Of a DNA stretch of 64,000 nucleotides, positions 57,201 through 64,000 are shown in pieces. Position 1 is the first letter of the stretch; every line of letters starts with the position of its first letter. The translations under genes were made by a program, and so were the position numbers. The notes under the pieces are model-generated. The model was given only the letters and a program-made list of their open reading frames with translations. It ran no database searches and was not told the DNA's origin. The DNA comes from Phoebastria nigripes (taxonomy: Eukaryota; Chordata; Aves; Procellariiformes; Diomedeidae), in NCBI GenBank assembly GCA_035582835.1, contig JAYKAV010002342.1, positions 842,897 through 906,896 on the forward strand, given 5' to 3'.

Positions 57201-59437
57201 TCTGTGACATACCTGAGAACAAAACTGCCCCATGTAGTTCAGCAAGGATGTTTGCTTCTGCCTAAAGGCAGGTTTGGTGCTGAAGGGGTTGTCATCTGTC
57301 TTGTGCTACTGCACATTAAAGTGTCAAACTTGTTTCTGTTCTCCATTACTAGGCTGAGTAAGCTGGAGACGTTCCAGAAGATTGTTGTCGAAGAGCTTGC
57401 CAGTCTTGAGAAGGAAACTCAAATCTTGGCAAACATGGAGAAGGACGCAGTGGTGTGTACAACTTCTCGTGTGCCAGCCCGTGGAGGTATCCCTTCCCAA
57501 GTAACGGGGGTTTTCTTTGGGGCTCTTTTTAGGACTTCTGGAATGCGCAGTTGCTCAAACTGAATTCTTTCTGCAACCAGCAGAAGCAAAGGTACGTCTC
57601 TACCAGCTGTCCTGCATGCTCACAAGTCCTCTGATCATCAAAGAGGGCACTAGTTAGGCTGGTGGTACCTTCACTGGTATATCGGGAAGTATTCTAAACC
57701 CAGTATGGCATCTTGACTTGGTGTCCATTGATGGAGCCTTTGCAGCCTTGTGAGGGTTTTGAATAGGGACTAGGGTGCAATGAGGGACTCTCTGCATGGG
57801 AAGTTGTGCAGGACAGGCACATACCTGAAGAGACCTATACCAAGGTCTGGAACAAGGTGCACCCTCCGGTCACGTCTGTATGTAGGAGTCAGAGGAGGTG
57901 GAAGGAGGCGATTATTTCCTATATAAAAGATACTGTCGGTGCAAATGCTGGGCAAAAAACTGCAAAAGGGGGAATCCTCAGGTTCATTTTTATTGGTAAA
58001 TATCTCTGTTCAAGTTTCATCAGTAAGTACTTATGCTTCGCAGAAAAACTAGCCAAGTTCACTTTTCTTCCAGAATTCAGTCTGTTGACTCGGCCCTGGG
58101 TGAAACAGCAAAGAGTTTTGCTGACACTATCCAGAATACAACGGTACGTGCAGTACGCAAGCAGCTCTGTATGGGTGGTGGACTCCGAGCTGTGGCCTGA
58201 CTGATAAATGTTGGAAGTGAGAAAATGAAACTGAAGTCCTTTGGTTAGCTGATCTGTGGGGCTGGTTCTTTGTGGGACCCTTGGTCCTGATGCATGGAAA
58301 GCTTTGAGAAAGCAGTGTTTGCCCTGCTAGAGACTAGGGAAAATGGTCAAAAAGCTCTTGCCTAAGTGAGAAGGTAAGGACAAGGACCATAAGGTAGTGA
58401 TGCTTCTCCTGGGTTCATGTCTTGGGGATTCCTTCATCCCGAGGCTGGTTTCTGTGTAGTTAGTGACCCTTAATGCAGTTCTCTTCTGTCACTTTGTCCC
58501 ACTTGCCCTTGGAGCTGTGCATTCGTGACATCCTGTGGCTAGGAGCTCTGCAGCCTAACAACACCTTGCATGCTTTCTCTCATCTGCTTTTTGGGTCTGG
58601 CAATACCTAGCCTTGATGCCTCCAAGTTTGATTTCTAAAAACAAATTTATTCATTTACCTTGTATTCCAGTTAAATATTCTGTTTAAGTTCTTAAACTCT
58701 TCAGAGTCTAATCACTAACTTATGCCCCCGTTTTAATTTGTAGATTAAGCTGAACACTCTGTTAACTTTGACACAATGCTTAGTTTCCATCTTGTCCACC
58801 CCATCTCATGTGCATGTATTTTTGCTACTACTGCTGTTCCAGCTTTTATGCGCAGACCTGATGGCTTTGGGGGTTTAGCATTCCTGTAATAAGACTGATG
58901 GATTACTATGATGTGTGCGATGCCATGTGTCTGCACTGCACAGAGCTGAAGAAAGCTCCCTGTGTTGAAGGAACAACCATGTGTGCGGTCACTGCAGTAG
59001 ACTGGGCCTGGGATTTTAGAAAAAATGCTGAAAACCAAGGGCTTGTTTCTTTTAGCTGTTAAAGATGGAATGCTGAGCCTTTCCACTGGGAAAAGTTTCC
59101 ATTACAAGTACTGAGTTGCTTAGGGACATAGGCCTTTCCCTTACCAGAGGTGCTCCTGATGAAGGACACCTTTAAAGAGGGGCAGGGCTGAGGAAGGGGC
59201 AATCATATCATGGGAGCTGCTCATCCTGCAGCACCTTGTTCCAGGGTGAGTGCTTGAGAATTAAAAGCTGAATCTCAGTGTGCTTCTAGGATCTCTACAG
59301 TTTCTTTTCTTATGCAATATAAACATTTGTATAACCTTTTGAAATGTTTTTCATTATCTTTTTTTCCTTCCCTGCAGTATGAACGCCCAATGAAGGAGGC
59401 AGTAGAAAACAATGTGTTCATTGTTCCTTCTGACTAG
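28517..59437 (+). CDS. SYCP2L: SYCP2L, synaptonemal complex protein 2-like (36 coding exons, complete)
   Basis: SYCP2L is the oocyte-enriched paralogue of SYCP2, which belongs to the axial/lateral elements of the synaptonemal complex; in mouse it is linked to oocyte survival. The 36 exons give about 972 aa (human about 812). The N-terminal armadillo-like part spans about 26-300, with LEDFFDSAL, the [13 protein letters not shown] helix and [12 protein letters not shown]. An Spt16M-like beta domain follows at about 315-415, with [13 protein letters not shown]. The middle (416-820) is charged, Ser/Lys-rich and probably disordered. The C-terminal helical region (about 820-960) includes [20 protein letters not shown] and should oligomerise. 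SYCP2L is chosen over SYCP2 because it sits beside GCM2 and MAK. Exon phases match throughout, but the exon 4 donor is not canonical. Introns carry CR1 copies and poly-T tracts. Confidence 0.94.
28831..28896 (+). CDS. SYCP2L: SYCP2L coding exon 2
   Basis: A 66-nt exon, acceptor TCTTTTTAAAG and donor TAT|GTAAAT, encoding 22 mostly charged residues (begins [10 protein letters not shown]). An alternative donor GAG|GTGAAT at 28860/28861 is also in frame and would drop 12 residues. Confidence 0.75.
29381..29518 (+). CDS. SYCP2L: SYCP2L coding exon 3
   Basis: A 138-nt exon of 46 codons, acceptor CCCTCCGCAG and donor AAG|GTGAGT. It starts [15 protein letters not shown] and opens the N-terminal armadillo-like domain. 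Confidence 0.93.
29606..29725 (+). CDS. SYCP2L: SYCP2L coding exon 4 (3' end uncertain)
   Basis: Acceptor TTTCTGTAG, then [20 protein letters not shown] to EQGLVEK. The expected end AAG is followed by ATGAGT, not GT. Relatives read KM-V at this point, so the exon may include the ATG. A usable GT exists only at 29730 (ATGA|GTATAA), which changes the phase, or at 29717 (CTG|GTAGAA). The end is given at AAG because it keeps phase 0 with exon 5. Confidence 0.7.
30887..31018 (+). CDS. SYCP2L: SYCP2L coding exon 5 (5' end uncertain)
   Basis: A strong acceptor CCTTCTTCCCAG and donor CTG|GTATGT. From this acceptor the exon starts [10 protein letters not shown] and then [10 protein letters not shown] to LEDFFDSAL. 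The first ten codons have no counterpart in relatives, where WF follows the KM of exon 4 directly. The remainder is conserved. Confidence 0.75.
32313..32337 (+). CDS. SYCP2L: SYCP2L coding exon 6 (25 nt)
   Basis: A micro-exon, acceptor TTTCCATCAG and donor GAAG|GTCAGT, encoding VICRCSNE plus one base of Gly. It matches the family segment that follows DFFDSAL. Confidence 0.88.
33348..33433 (+). CDS. SYCP2L: SYCP2L coding exon 7
   Basis: An 86-nt exon, acceptor TTTTTCTAG and donor GAG|GTAAGA. It encodes [20 protein letters not shown] and onward to LRQE. It ends in phase 0. Confidence 0.93.
33567..33655 (+). CDS. SYCP2L: SYCP2L coding exon 8
   Basis: An 89-nt exon, acceptor GGGGAAAG and donor CTCAC|GTAAGC. 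It encodes [20 protein letters not shown] to [16 protein letters not shown] is a hallmark of the SYCP2 family. Confidence 0.94.
33756..33790 (+). CDS. SYCP2L: SYCP2L coding exon 9 (35 nt)
   Basis: Acceptor GTTGTTTCAG, donor GGTG|GTAAGA, encoding [13 protein letters not shown]. Its phases (1 in, 1 out) agree with exons 8 and 10. Confidence 0.92.
34544..34686 (+). CDS. SYCP2L: SYCP2L coding exon 10
   Basis: A 143-nt exon, acceptor ACCATGTAG and donor ACG|GTGAGG. It encodes [16 protein letters not shown] and ends [14 protein letters not shown], one of the best conserved stretches of the family. Confidence 0.95.
35125..35177 (+). CDS. SYCP2L: SYCP2L coding exon 11
   Basis: A 53-nt exon, acceptor TGTCTTGAAG and donor AGAAG|GTAAGC, encoding [17 protein letters not shown] plus two bases. 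The N at 35151 is the third base of CTN, so it is Leu whatever the base. Confidence 0.94.
35554..35599 (+). CDS. SYCP2L: SYCP2L coding exon 12
   Basis: A 46-nt exon, acceptor TTTTCTTCCAG and donor GAG|GTAATA, encoding [16 protein letters not shown]. RVYxFPC is conserved at the end of the armadillo-like domain. Confidence 0.94.
36406..36498 (+). CDS. SYCP2L: SYCP2L coding exon 13
   Basis: A 93-nt exon, acceptor GCTTCCCCAG and donor GAG|GTAACA, encoding [20 protein letters not shown] to VDSNE. It starts the Spt16M-like domain; [11 protein letters not shown] is diagnostic of SYCP2/SYCP2L. Confidence 0.96.
36588..36648 (+). CDS. SYCP2L: SYCP2L coding exon 14
   Basis: A 61-nt exon, acceptor GTTTTCAAAG and donor AAGG|GTAAGG, encoding [20 protein letters not shown] plus one base. 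Confidence 0.93.
37065..37213 (+). CDS. SYCP2L: SYCP2L coding exon 15
   Basis: A 149-nt exon, acceptor TTTTTATGCAG and donor ATG|GTAAGC. It encodes [20 protein letters not shown] to LGDEKMM, the last strands of the Spt16M-like domain. Confidence 0.94.
38070..38130 (+). CDS. SYCP2L: SYCP2L coding exon 16 (probable)
   Basis: A 61-nt exon, acceptor CATACCAACAG (weak pyrimidine tract) and donor GCAG|GTGACT, encoding [21 protein letters not shown] stronger-looking acceptor at 38036 (TTTTTTTAAG) would read into TGA after four codons, so 38070 was chosen. Its phases fit exons 15 and 17. Confidence 0.7.
38776..39485 (-). mobile_element. CR1 LINE fragment, minus orientation
   Basis: A 5'-truncated CR1 lying in SYCP2L intron 16. 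The minus strand encodes the C-terminal end of the CR1 reverse transcriptase ([45 protein letters not shown]). A small deletion near 39304 breaks the frame, so it is dead. The 3' tail is at 38776-38800. Many Ns fall inside it. Confidence 0.93.
39925..40624 (+). mobile_element. CR1 LINE fragment, plus orientation
   Basis: A 5'-truncated CR1 in SYCP2L intron 16 with an open C-terminal reverse-transcriptase segment ([16 protein letters not shown] to LRDMV, stop near 40541). Its 3' UTR ends in ATTCTATGATTCTATGA. It is head to head with the copy at 38776-39485, about 440 bp away. It is not a host gene. Confidence 0.94.
41878..41996 (+). CDS. SYCP2L: SYCP2L coding exon 17
   Basis: A 119-nt exon, acceptor GCTGTTCTGCAG and donor GCA|GTAAGT, encoding [21 protein letters not shown] to LTGTIA. 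It starts the polar, probably disordered central region; assignment rests on splice sites, phase and composition. Confidence 0.85.
42432..42507 (+). CDS. SYCP2L: SYCP2L coding exon 18
   Basis: A 76-nt exon, acceptor TCTCCGAGCAG and donor TCAG|GTCAGG, encoding [20 protein letters not shown] and ANQGS. Confidence 0.83.
42668..42713 (+). CDS. SYCP2L: SYCP2L coding exon 19
   Basis: A 46-nt exon, acceptor TTGCCTCCTTCAG and donor CCTAG|GTGAGT, encoding [16 protein letters not shown] second acceptor (CTAGCTCCAG, exon start 42635) is also in phase and would add 11 residues. The downstream site has the better pyrimidine tract. Confidence 0.8.
43360..43405 (+). CDS. SYCP2L: SYCP2L coding exon 20
   Basis: A 46-nt exon, acceptor CTTGTCCCCAG and donor AAG|GTATGT, encoding [R/S][15 protein letters not shown]. 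Its first base is N, so the split AGN codon is Arg or Ser. Confidence 0.85.
44455..44519 (+). CDS. SYCP2L: SYCP2L coding exon 21
   Basis: A 65-nt exon, acceptor CTTTCTTTTCAG and donor GGCAG|GTACGA, encoding [20 protein letters not shown] and G, basic in character. Confidence 0.87.
46109..46157 (+). CDS. SYCP2L: SYCP2L coding exon 22
   Basis: A 49-nt exon, acceptor TTGTCTTGCAG and donor AAG|GTAAAG, encoding [17 protein letters not shown]. An IYDF acidic motif of this kind is found in SYCP2-family central regions. Confidence 0.88.
47326..47381 (+). CDS. SYCP2L: SYCP2L coding exon 23
   Basis: A 56-nt exon, acceptor CTTCTATTTTAG and donor CAGAG|GTACAG, encoding [18 protein letters not shown] plus two bases. 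Confidence 0.85.
47986..48040 (+). CDS. SYCP2L: SYCP2L coding exon 24
   Basis: A 55-nt exon, acceptor TTACTTGGCAG and donor CCG|GTAGGT, encoding [19 protein letters not shown]. The other two frames contain stops. Confidence 0.82.
48261..48304. repeat. Poly-T tract (about 44 nt)
   Basis: Nearly pure T with one interrupting C, followed by a CT-rich stretch to about 48320. It lies in SYCP2L intron 24, roughly 350 bp before exon 25. Confidence 0.9.
48659..48815 (+). CDS. SYCP2L: SYCP2L coding exon 25
   Basis: A 157-nt exon, the longest in the gene. Acceptor AGTGTCTTTAG, donor AAAG|GTAAGC. It encodes [20 protein letters not shown] onward to a basic [11 protein letters not shown] end that resembles a nuclear localisation signal. 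The nearby TTACAG (48669) was rejected because it would read into TGA in the incoming phase. Confidence 0.86.
49900..49949 (+). CDS. SYCP2L: SYCP2L coding exon 26
   Basis: A 50-nt exon, acceptor TTCTCCTTGCAG and donor AAG|GTAAGG, encoding [17 protein letters not shown]. Confidence 0.87.
51035..51131 (+). CDS. SYCP2L: SYCP2L coding exon 27 (NAGNAG acceptor)
   Basis: The acceptor is TTTTAGCAG, so the exon can start at 51035 (QETSRRRAQ) or 51038 (ETSRRRAQ), differing by one Gln. Donor GCTG|GTATTT. It encodes a basic/serine segment ending DDLPTVDLA. Confidence 0.86.
51615..51706 (+). CDS. SYCP2L: SYCP2L coding exon 28
   Basis: A 92-nt exon, acceptor ATCTCTTGTGCAG and donor CAG|GTGCAG, encoding [21 protein letters not shown] to EEKATQ, acidic. 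Confidence 0.87.
51872..51935 (+). CDS. SYCP2L: SYCP2L coding exon 29
   Basis: A 64-nt exon, acceptor CTTCTCTCCTTAG and donor TCAG|GTTTGT, encoding [20 protein letters not shown] and S. Confidence 0.86.
53658..53789 (+). CDS. SYCP2L: SYCP2L coding exon 30
   Basis: A 132-nt exon, acceptor CTCTTTCTAG and donor ACAG|GTAAAG. It encodes [21 protein letters not shown] to DAEIQT, with the basic pair KPRKLF. Confidence 0.88.
54348..54755 (-). mobile_element. CR1 LINE fragment, minus orientation
   Basis: The 3' part of a CR1 (tail TCATAGAATCATAGAATCAT at 54348) in SYCP2L intron 30. It is more diverged than the two copies in intron 16 and has no open reverse-transcriptase frame on the minus strand. 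Confidence 0.92.
54982..55106 (+). CDS. SYCP2L: SYCP2L coding exon 31
   Basis: A 125-nt exon, acceptor TTTCTCCTAG and donor TGG|GTAATG. It encodes [21 protein letters not shown] to GQLKKLFW and begins the C-terminal helical region. Confidence 0.9.
55281..55304. repeat. Poly-T tract (24 nt)
   Basis: An uninterrupted T run in SYCP2L intron 31. Confidence 0.9.
55770..55864 (+). CDS. SYCP2L: SYCP2L coding exon 32
   Basis: A 95-nt exon, acceptor TCCTGTGGTTAG and donor TGCAG|GTAAGC. It encodes [20 protein letters not shown] and then [11 protein letters not shown], the conserved C-terminal coiled coil of SYCP2 proteins. Confidence 0.94.
57353..57452 (+). CDS. SYCP2L: SYCP2L coding exon 33
   Basis: A 100-nt exon, acceptor TCTCCATTACTAG and donor GTG|GTGTGT. 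A GTG donor three bases earlier (GCA|GTGGTG) is also possible. It encodes [21 protein letters not shown] and onward, with heptad leucines. Confidence 0.91.
57533..57591 (+). CDS. SYCP2L: SYCP2L coding exon 34
   Basis: A 59-nt exon, acceptor GGGCTCTTTTTAG and donor CAAAG|GTACGT, encoding [19 protein letters not shown] plus two bases, a helical segment. Confidence 0.92.
58074..58143 (+). CDS. SYCP2L: SYCP2L coding exon 35
   Basis: A 70-nt exon, acceptor CTTTTCTTCCAG and donor ACG|GTACGT, encoding [21 protein letters not shown] and NTT. Confidence 0.91.
59378..59437 (+). CDS. SYCP2L: SYCP2L coding exon 36 and stop
   Basis: The terminal exon, acceptor TTCCTTCCCTGCAG. It encodes [19 protein letters not shown] and TAG (59435-59437). 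Confidence 0.92.
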   Translation, partial: YERPMKEAVENNVFIVPSD

Positions 59438-59700
59438 CAAGCCCCTGAATTCATTAGAGCTCTTAACATTTGAGCACCTTATGCAGCGTAGAGAAGATGG
59501 TCCTGTGAAGAATGTTAATCTATTTTAAATGGAAAGAAAAAAAAGGGGAGGAAAATAACATTGATATTGAGCCTTTTTTTGCTTAAAAAGAATATACACT
59601 GCTGAGTGGTCCGGTTTTGACCCCTGTGTTGAAACATCAAGTTTTTCTGCAAAACTGCAAGATGGGTCCATTAAATATCAAAGAAATAGAAAATGAACTA
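59438..59700 (+). terminator. SYCP2L: SYCP2L 3' UTR with candidate ATTAAA signal
   Basis: AT-rich sequence after the stop codon. No AATAAA was seen within 400 bases. The variant ATTAAA at 59670-59675 is the best poly(A) signal candidate. Confidence 0.4.
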
Positions 59701-62700
59701 AATGTCACGATTTAGCCACCAAACTGATGCATATACTGTCTTTTTTTTTTGAGTATTCTGCTAATAGCTTTATCAAATGTAAACGCATTTAATGATTGAT
59801 TCTAAGTAAAATATTGTTTGCATAGGATAACAATCTCCTTATTTCTTTTGAATTGATGCACTGTGCATGCCTGTGGAAAGGTACTCTAGAGTCCTGTATA
59901 CCCTGCTATGGGGTGTGTTAGGGGTAGCCTTTCTTGTGTGCATCCAGCACTGTGCGAACTGCTGGCTTGAAACCAGAGCCACTCAATTCTGGATTGCAGA
60001 GATAAAAGCACAGAGGGGTATACTGGACATTAGCCAGATGCCTGATGGCAGACTGGAGACTGTGGAGGGCAAGAAACTTGGAGCATTGCAGAGAAAATGG
60101 CAANTGAAGCTGGAGAAATTATTTTTAAAACCAGTGACTACTGGCTTCTAGGAGAGTTCAAACTACAGTGAACAATGTTAGGATTAGATAAACTAGCATC
60201 AAAGGTCTCTTGAAAGCGAGTAGTAGATAAACCATGTTATTTAATATCATATTCTGCTTTGACAGAGTTCTCTAAATCACGGTTGCTCTTCACAAACTGC
60301 CTTTAATGCTGTGGCAGACTTCACATGTGCTAGTGCATCTTAATGAATTTGTGGGAACATGGCATGTTTCCAAGCTCTGTCTTTCTATCTACTTATCTTA
60401 TAAAACCAACCTCAAATTGCTGTGTGGGTTGGAGTGGAGAGAATCATTCCCTGCACACAATGTACCTTGATGACAGAAGCCTACTTCTGCCAGGGTTTGT
60501 TTCACCACTGAATGTCTCTCGGGGGGCTGAAACTGTTCCTTCTTGAGAAGGTCATGCAGGGTACTGCAACAATGAGAAGCTGCTGTTGCTATCACATAAT
60601 CACTTTCTGGAGATTATGCTTATTCCTTTAGCTTAAGTAGTCCTGACTGGCATGAGTCAGGACTCCACCTTCATCCATGTCAAGGAGTGGCTGGCTCTTT
60701 CCTTCTGGGCTAGTTTAAAAGAAAAGACCTCCTCATCCCTACCCCCCCAAAGCTCCAAATCCACTCATCTGCTCTCTCCTATTCACAATGTTAAGGGCTG
60801 AAGCTGCGATTTCACATCCACTACCTTGCACTTATTTCTTTGAGGGCTGGCCCTGGTGACCTGACTACACTGCATCCTCCTGCTGCTCTTCAGCGTCTTT
60901 CCAGCTGCTGTTTGAATCTGGTCTCTCAAAGCACTTGGCCAAAGTGGCTGTGTCTTTTGGGAGATGAAGTTGTAACCTCTGTGAACAGCTCTGCTTGTGC
61001 CTGGTAAGGCTGTTTAGTTTTGCAGCCCAGTAACAGAGTTTTCGGCATCCTTTGTGTCCCGCTGGTGTGGTGGTATGCTGTGGTTGCACCAGCACTGTCA
61101 TTAACCAAAACAGGCTTTAAGATGTCAGCCCGAGTGATCTGAGCAACCCTTCCTATTGTCTGGCTGTAGCAGGTCCAGAATAGAAAACCATTTGGGGCTT
61201 TTACTACCTGTGTAGTAATGCCAAGGACCTGGGCTTAAAAGTGTGGTAAGGGCTTGAACTGCCCTGCTGCTTGTTATCGTAACCCAGAGTTCACACTAGT
61301 GAATGTAAAGGGATGGTTTGTGTAATATTGCTCCCAGTCCTAAGTACCAAGGTGAGCCTTCTAGTAGTTCCCGGGTAAATACCTGCATCCCATGGTTTTA
61401 TTCCCCATGACCTGGCCAAACATGATGGATGCAACCAGGTGCTTGCTGTGAAGCAGACCTAAGAATTGAGAGGAGATTGCCACACTGCGGCTGCTCTTGT
61501 ATACTGAATTCTGCAAAGCCACAGAAACAGCGTTGATAACCTGCGTCCTTGGGGCACGTCATCTCCTTCCGGGTGGATGTTGCCTTGGCCGGTTTAGGCT
61601 TGCTCACCTGCATCTTCAAGGAGCTTACTGCCCAAAGGGGAGGTTTGAAATAGGAAGAGGATGCGATGTGATGGCTGTCTCTAGTTTAAGGATTTTTAAA
61701 AAAAANTTTAATTTTTTTTTCGAACTACGACAATAATGGTTGATCTTTCATTTCTGAGATGCTGTTTGATGGCTTCGTTGCTTTCCAAGTTAGAGCTGCT
61801 AAGCATTTAAGCTTTGTCAGCACAATGGAGTAGATGTGTAGCAAGTCTTGTTTCTCTGTGTTTCCCCACCCTTCATGTGTGTTGGCGGAATGCTCTCTTG
61901 GTGTCTCCTGTGACTGTAAAAAATTTAGGAAGATTTTTCATCCGAGTGTCTTTGTTAAATAATTTACAGAAACAAGACTGATGCACACTGTATCTCTTAC
62001 TGTTGAATCCCCGTGTAACCTGTTACTACAAAGCCTGGAAGGTAGGTGTTGAGCACTTCAGAGGGAGTGGATAAAGGAGAAATCAGGATCTCTTACTTAT
62101 TAAAAATTATCATAATGTTGTATGTACCTACACTTGTTTTTAACTGTTTTATTGGAAAAGTCTAAACCCTAAAAGGCTGCTTTTAGTGATAGGTATGGGA
62201 GAGCAGAAAGGGATGCCATACAGCTTAGATGTCTCTTACCTCTGCACTACTTTTTCTATCCCTTCATATAAAACACTTCACCTATTGAGAAGCTTAGTGA
62301 GTTCTAGCTTGGTAACCTGTGAACTGCCCAAGATGGGAGGACATGCTGGAAGTTCTAGTCTTTCTTAATGGTCTTTCCATCTGTACAGTAGCAGTTGTGT
62401 TTGGAGACAGTATCTGGGGCAGGAATGACTTTTTCTGATCTTGGACAGCCCATCTCATACAGCTTCCTGCACTGTTGGGTCAGTTCAGCATGTTTGAGCT
62501 GAAACCTCCTGAAGGTCTCAAGTCCATTTGGCTTCTGCAGATGATATCTTGGCAACGCAGACCTGTGACTGGGTTACCCTAACACTTCTTTTTGGAAGGT
62601 AGGTAGTTGACCTTGGCAGGTTTCCTTTTGCTGCTCACTTATGCTCTTTTAAGTGTTATTTATCCAGCTATTTCTTTTATTTTCTTCCTTTCAGTGTAAA

Positions 62701-64000
62701 TAGATAAAGCTCAATTTTCAACCTGTTCTTCTGAGCCAGAACAACAAAGATAACATGGGTGCTGAAGTGCAAAAACCATGCATCAGTACCCAGAACAAGA
62801 AATGGGAAATACGAAGTGCAGGTTAAGGACAACTGCTTCATGCATTTTAAGCTCTTAACCAGTTTAATACTAAACCTGTTATAACCCCTGCTATCTTTAT
62901 GCCATATTTCTTTCAGGGGATGATGAAGTGCCAAGTGCTTGTTTACCTGCANGTTCTGTAGCAATGCAATGGTCCATCCAAGGTCTAGAGGGCTATTGTT
63001 ACCTAGTGGCAAGGCTACATGAAGTCTGCACAACGCTAGCAAAAGGGGTGTCCTCTGTGGCTGGAAACAGGCAGAGTGACCAGAGGAACTGTGTGTTTGT
63101 GTTTGCCCTGGCCTGGGATCGCCTCACCCTGCTTTCAGTAAGGTGCGCTGATGTGGGCTGGAGCGCACTGGGACAGGTCCTGCTTCTGCAAGTGGTAGGA
63201 CTGTGTCTAAAAACATGTCTATTTTCCAGTGCACCATTTTCCAGGAACAGCCGAGCGCTGTTGTATATTGGAAACAAACACAGCAACAGAGCCTTTCCTG
63301 GTCATATATTACAGGGTGTTTTTTGTTTATTGTGAGCAAGAGTTGAGAAAACATTACTTGTAGCCAGACTGTGAGAGAAGCCCTGTAAAGCTGAGCCTTG
63401 GCATGCATCGGCAGCCTGATTTCTCTCCTTTAATTCCAGGGTTCCTGGAAGGGCCTTAGTAAAGCTCATTCCTTCCTCTTCGTTCCTTGGGAGNCTACTA
63501 ATATCCAAAACCAGTGAATCAAACTCAATAGCTTTTTCTCTTCTGCTTTACTTCCCTGTCCTCCCACACACATCCTCTGGTGAGCCCAAAACAGCAGGGT
63601 CGAGTGTTTGCACATCTCCCCCCTGTTTGTATTTTCAATATGAAAGAAATGATATTTTTGAGACTGTTTTCAGTTGGGACCTGATGGTAGAAAACTGAGA
63701 GGAGAGACGATGGAGGAATCAATCTGAGAATCGAAGGATAACCTGATAGATAAATAGGAGCTTTGAACAAGCAAGTTATTGCAACCTTCACGTTGTTCAA
63801 AAAACAAGTCTTCACAGGTAGCAGGGCTGCGTATGGAGAGCAAGGAGTTCCCAGCTACAGTACTGTGTGATAGGAAGAAAGTGCTAATTGGCTTGGTAGT
63901 TTGGTCCAGTTGAAAATTAAGTCAGAAGAGATGCTATGTGTATGGTATTTCAATAGGCATCATATCTAAGTCTAGAAACTGTAAATCGGTCAGAAGTGGG
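59701..64000. other. Region downstream of SYCP2L, no coding sequence recognised
   Basis: In other vertebrates ELOVL2 follows on the minus strand. I looked for its C-terminal exon here and did not find it. Part of this stretch could be its long 3' UTR, which cannot be shown from sequence alone. ORFs present are short and unlike known families. Confidence 0.55.

Noticed and set aside
62355..62555. 66-aa minus-strand ORF considered as the ELOVL2 C-terminus
   Set aside because: It does not resemble the Lys-rich ELOVL2 tail or any elongase motif and has no clear splice acceptor.

Overview
The window is vertebrate nuclear DNA, almost certainly from a bird. It holds intron-split genes with GT-AG junctions, GC-rich CpG-island promoters, and several CR1 LINE tails ending in the ATTCTATG-type 3' repeat, which is the typical avian interspersed repeat. 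Scattered single N bases indicate a draft assembly.

Three protein-coding genes are supported. (1) On the minus strand, the first six coding exons of MAK (9626 down to 3286) encode the N-terminal 221 residues of this ciliary/germ-cell kinase. The rest of the gene lies beyond the left edge. A CpG island at about 15.05-15.7 kb is its likely promoter. (2) On the minus strand, a complete five-exon GCM2 (27213 down to 22393) encodes the parathyroid transcription factor, about 471 aa. (3) On the plus strand, a complete SYCP2L (28517 to 59437) encodes a synaptonemal-complex SYCP2-like protein. I could reconstruct it as 36 coding exons that stay in one reading frame (about 972 aa) with matching phases. 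The one exception is the exon 4/5 junction, where no GT donor sits where homology expects it. GCM2 and SYCP2L are head to head, with about 1.3 kb between their start codons.

The order MAK - GCM2 - SYCP2L matches the known vertebrate block (human 6p24), where ELOVL2 follows. No ELOVL2 coding sequence could be recognised in the last 4.5 kb. The related block CILK1 - GCM1 - ELOVL5 was excluded by sequence: diagnostic residues in the kinase and GCM exons match MAK and GCM2.

The remaining sequence is introns and intergenic DNA. It contains four CR1 fragments (two of them a head-to-head inverted pair inside SYCP2L intron 16), several poly-T/poly-G composite tracts, and a GTGCGC-rich degenerate repeat by the MAK island. 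I found no evidence of an undescribed multi-gene system. The most useful leads are the SYCP2L splice anomaly, an RFX X-box-like inverted repeat in the MAK CpG island, a NAGNAG tandem acceptor, and a cluster of GTTTCA hexamers in the MAK 5' region.
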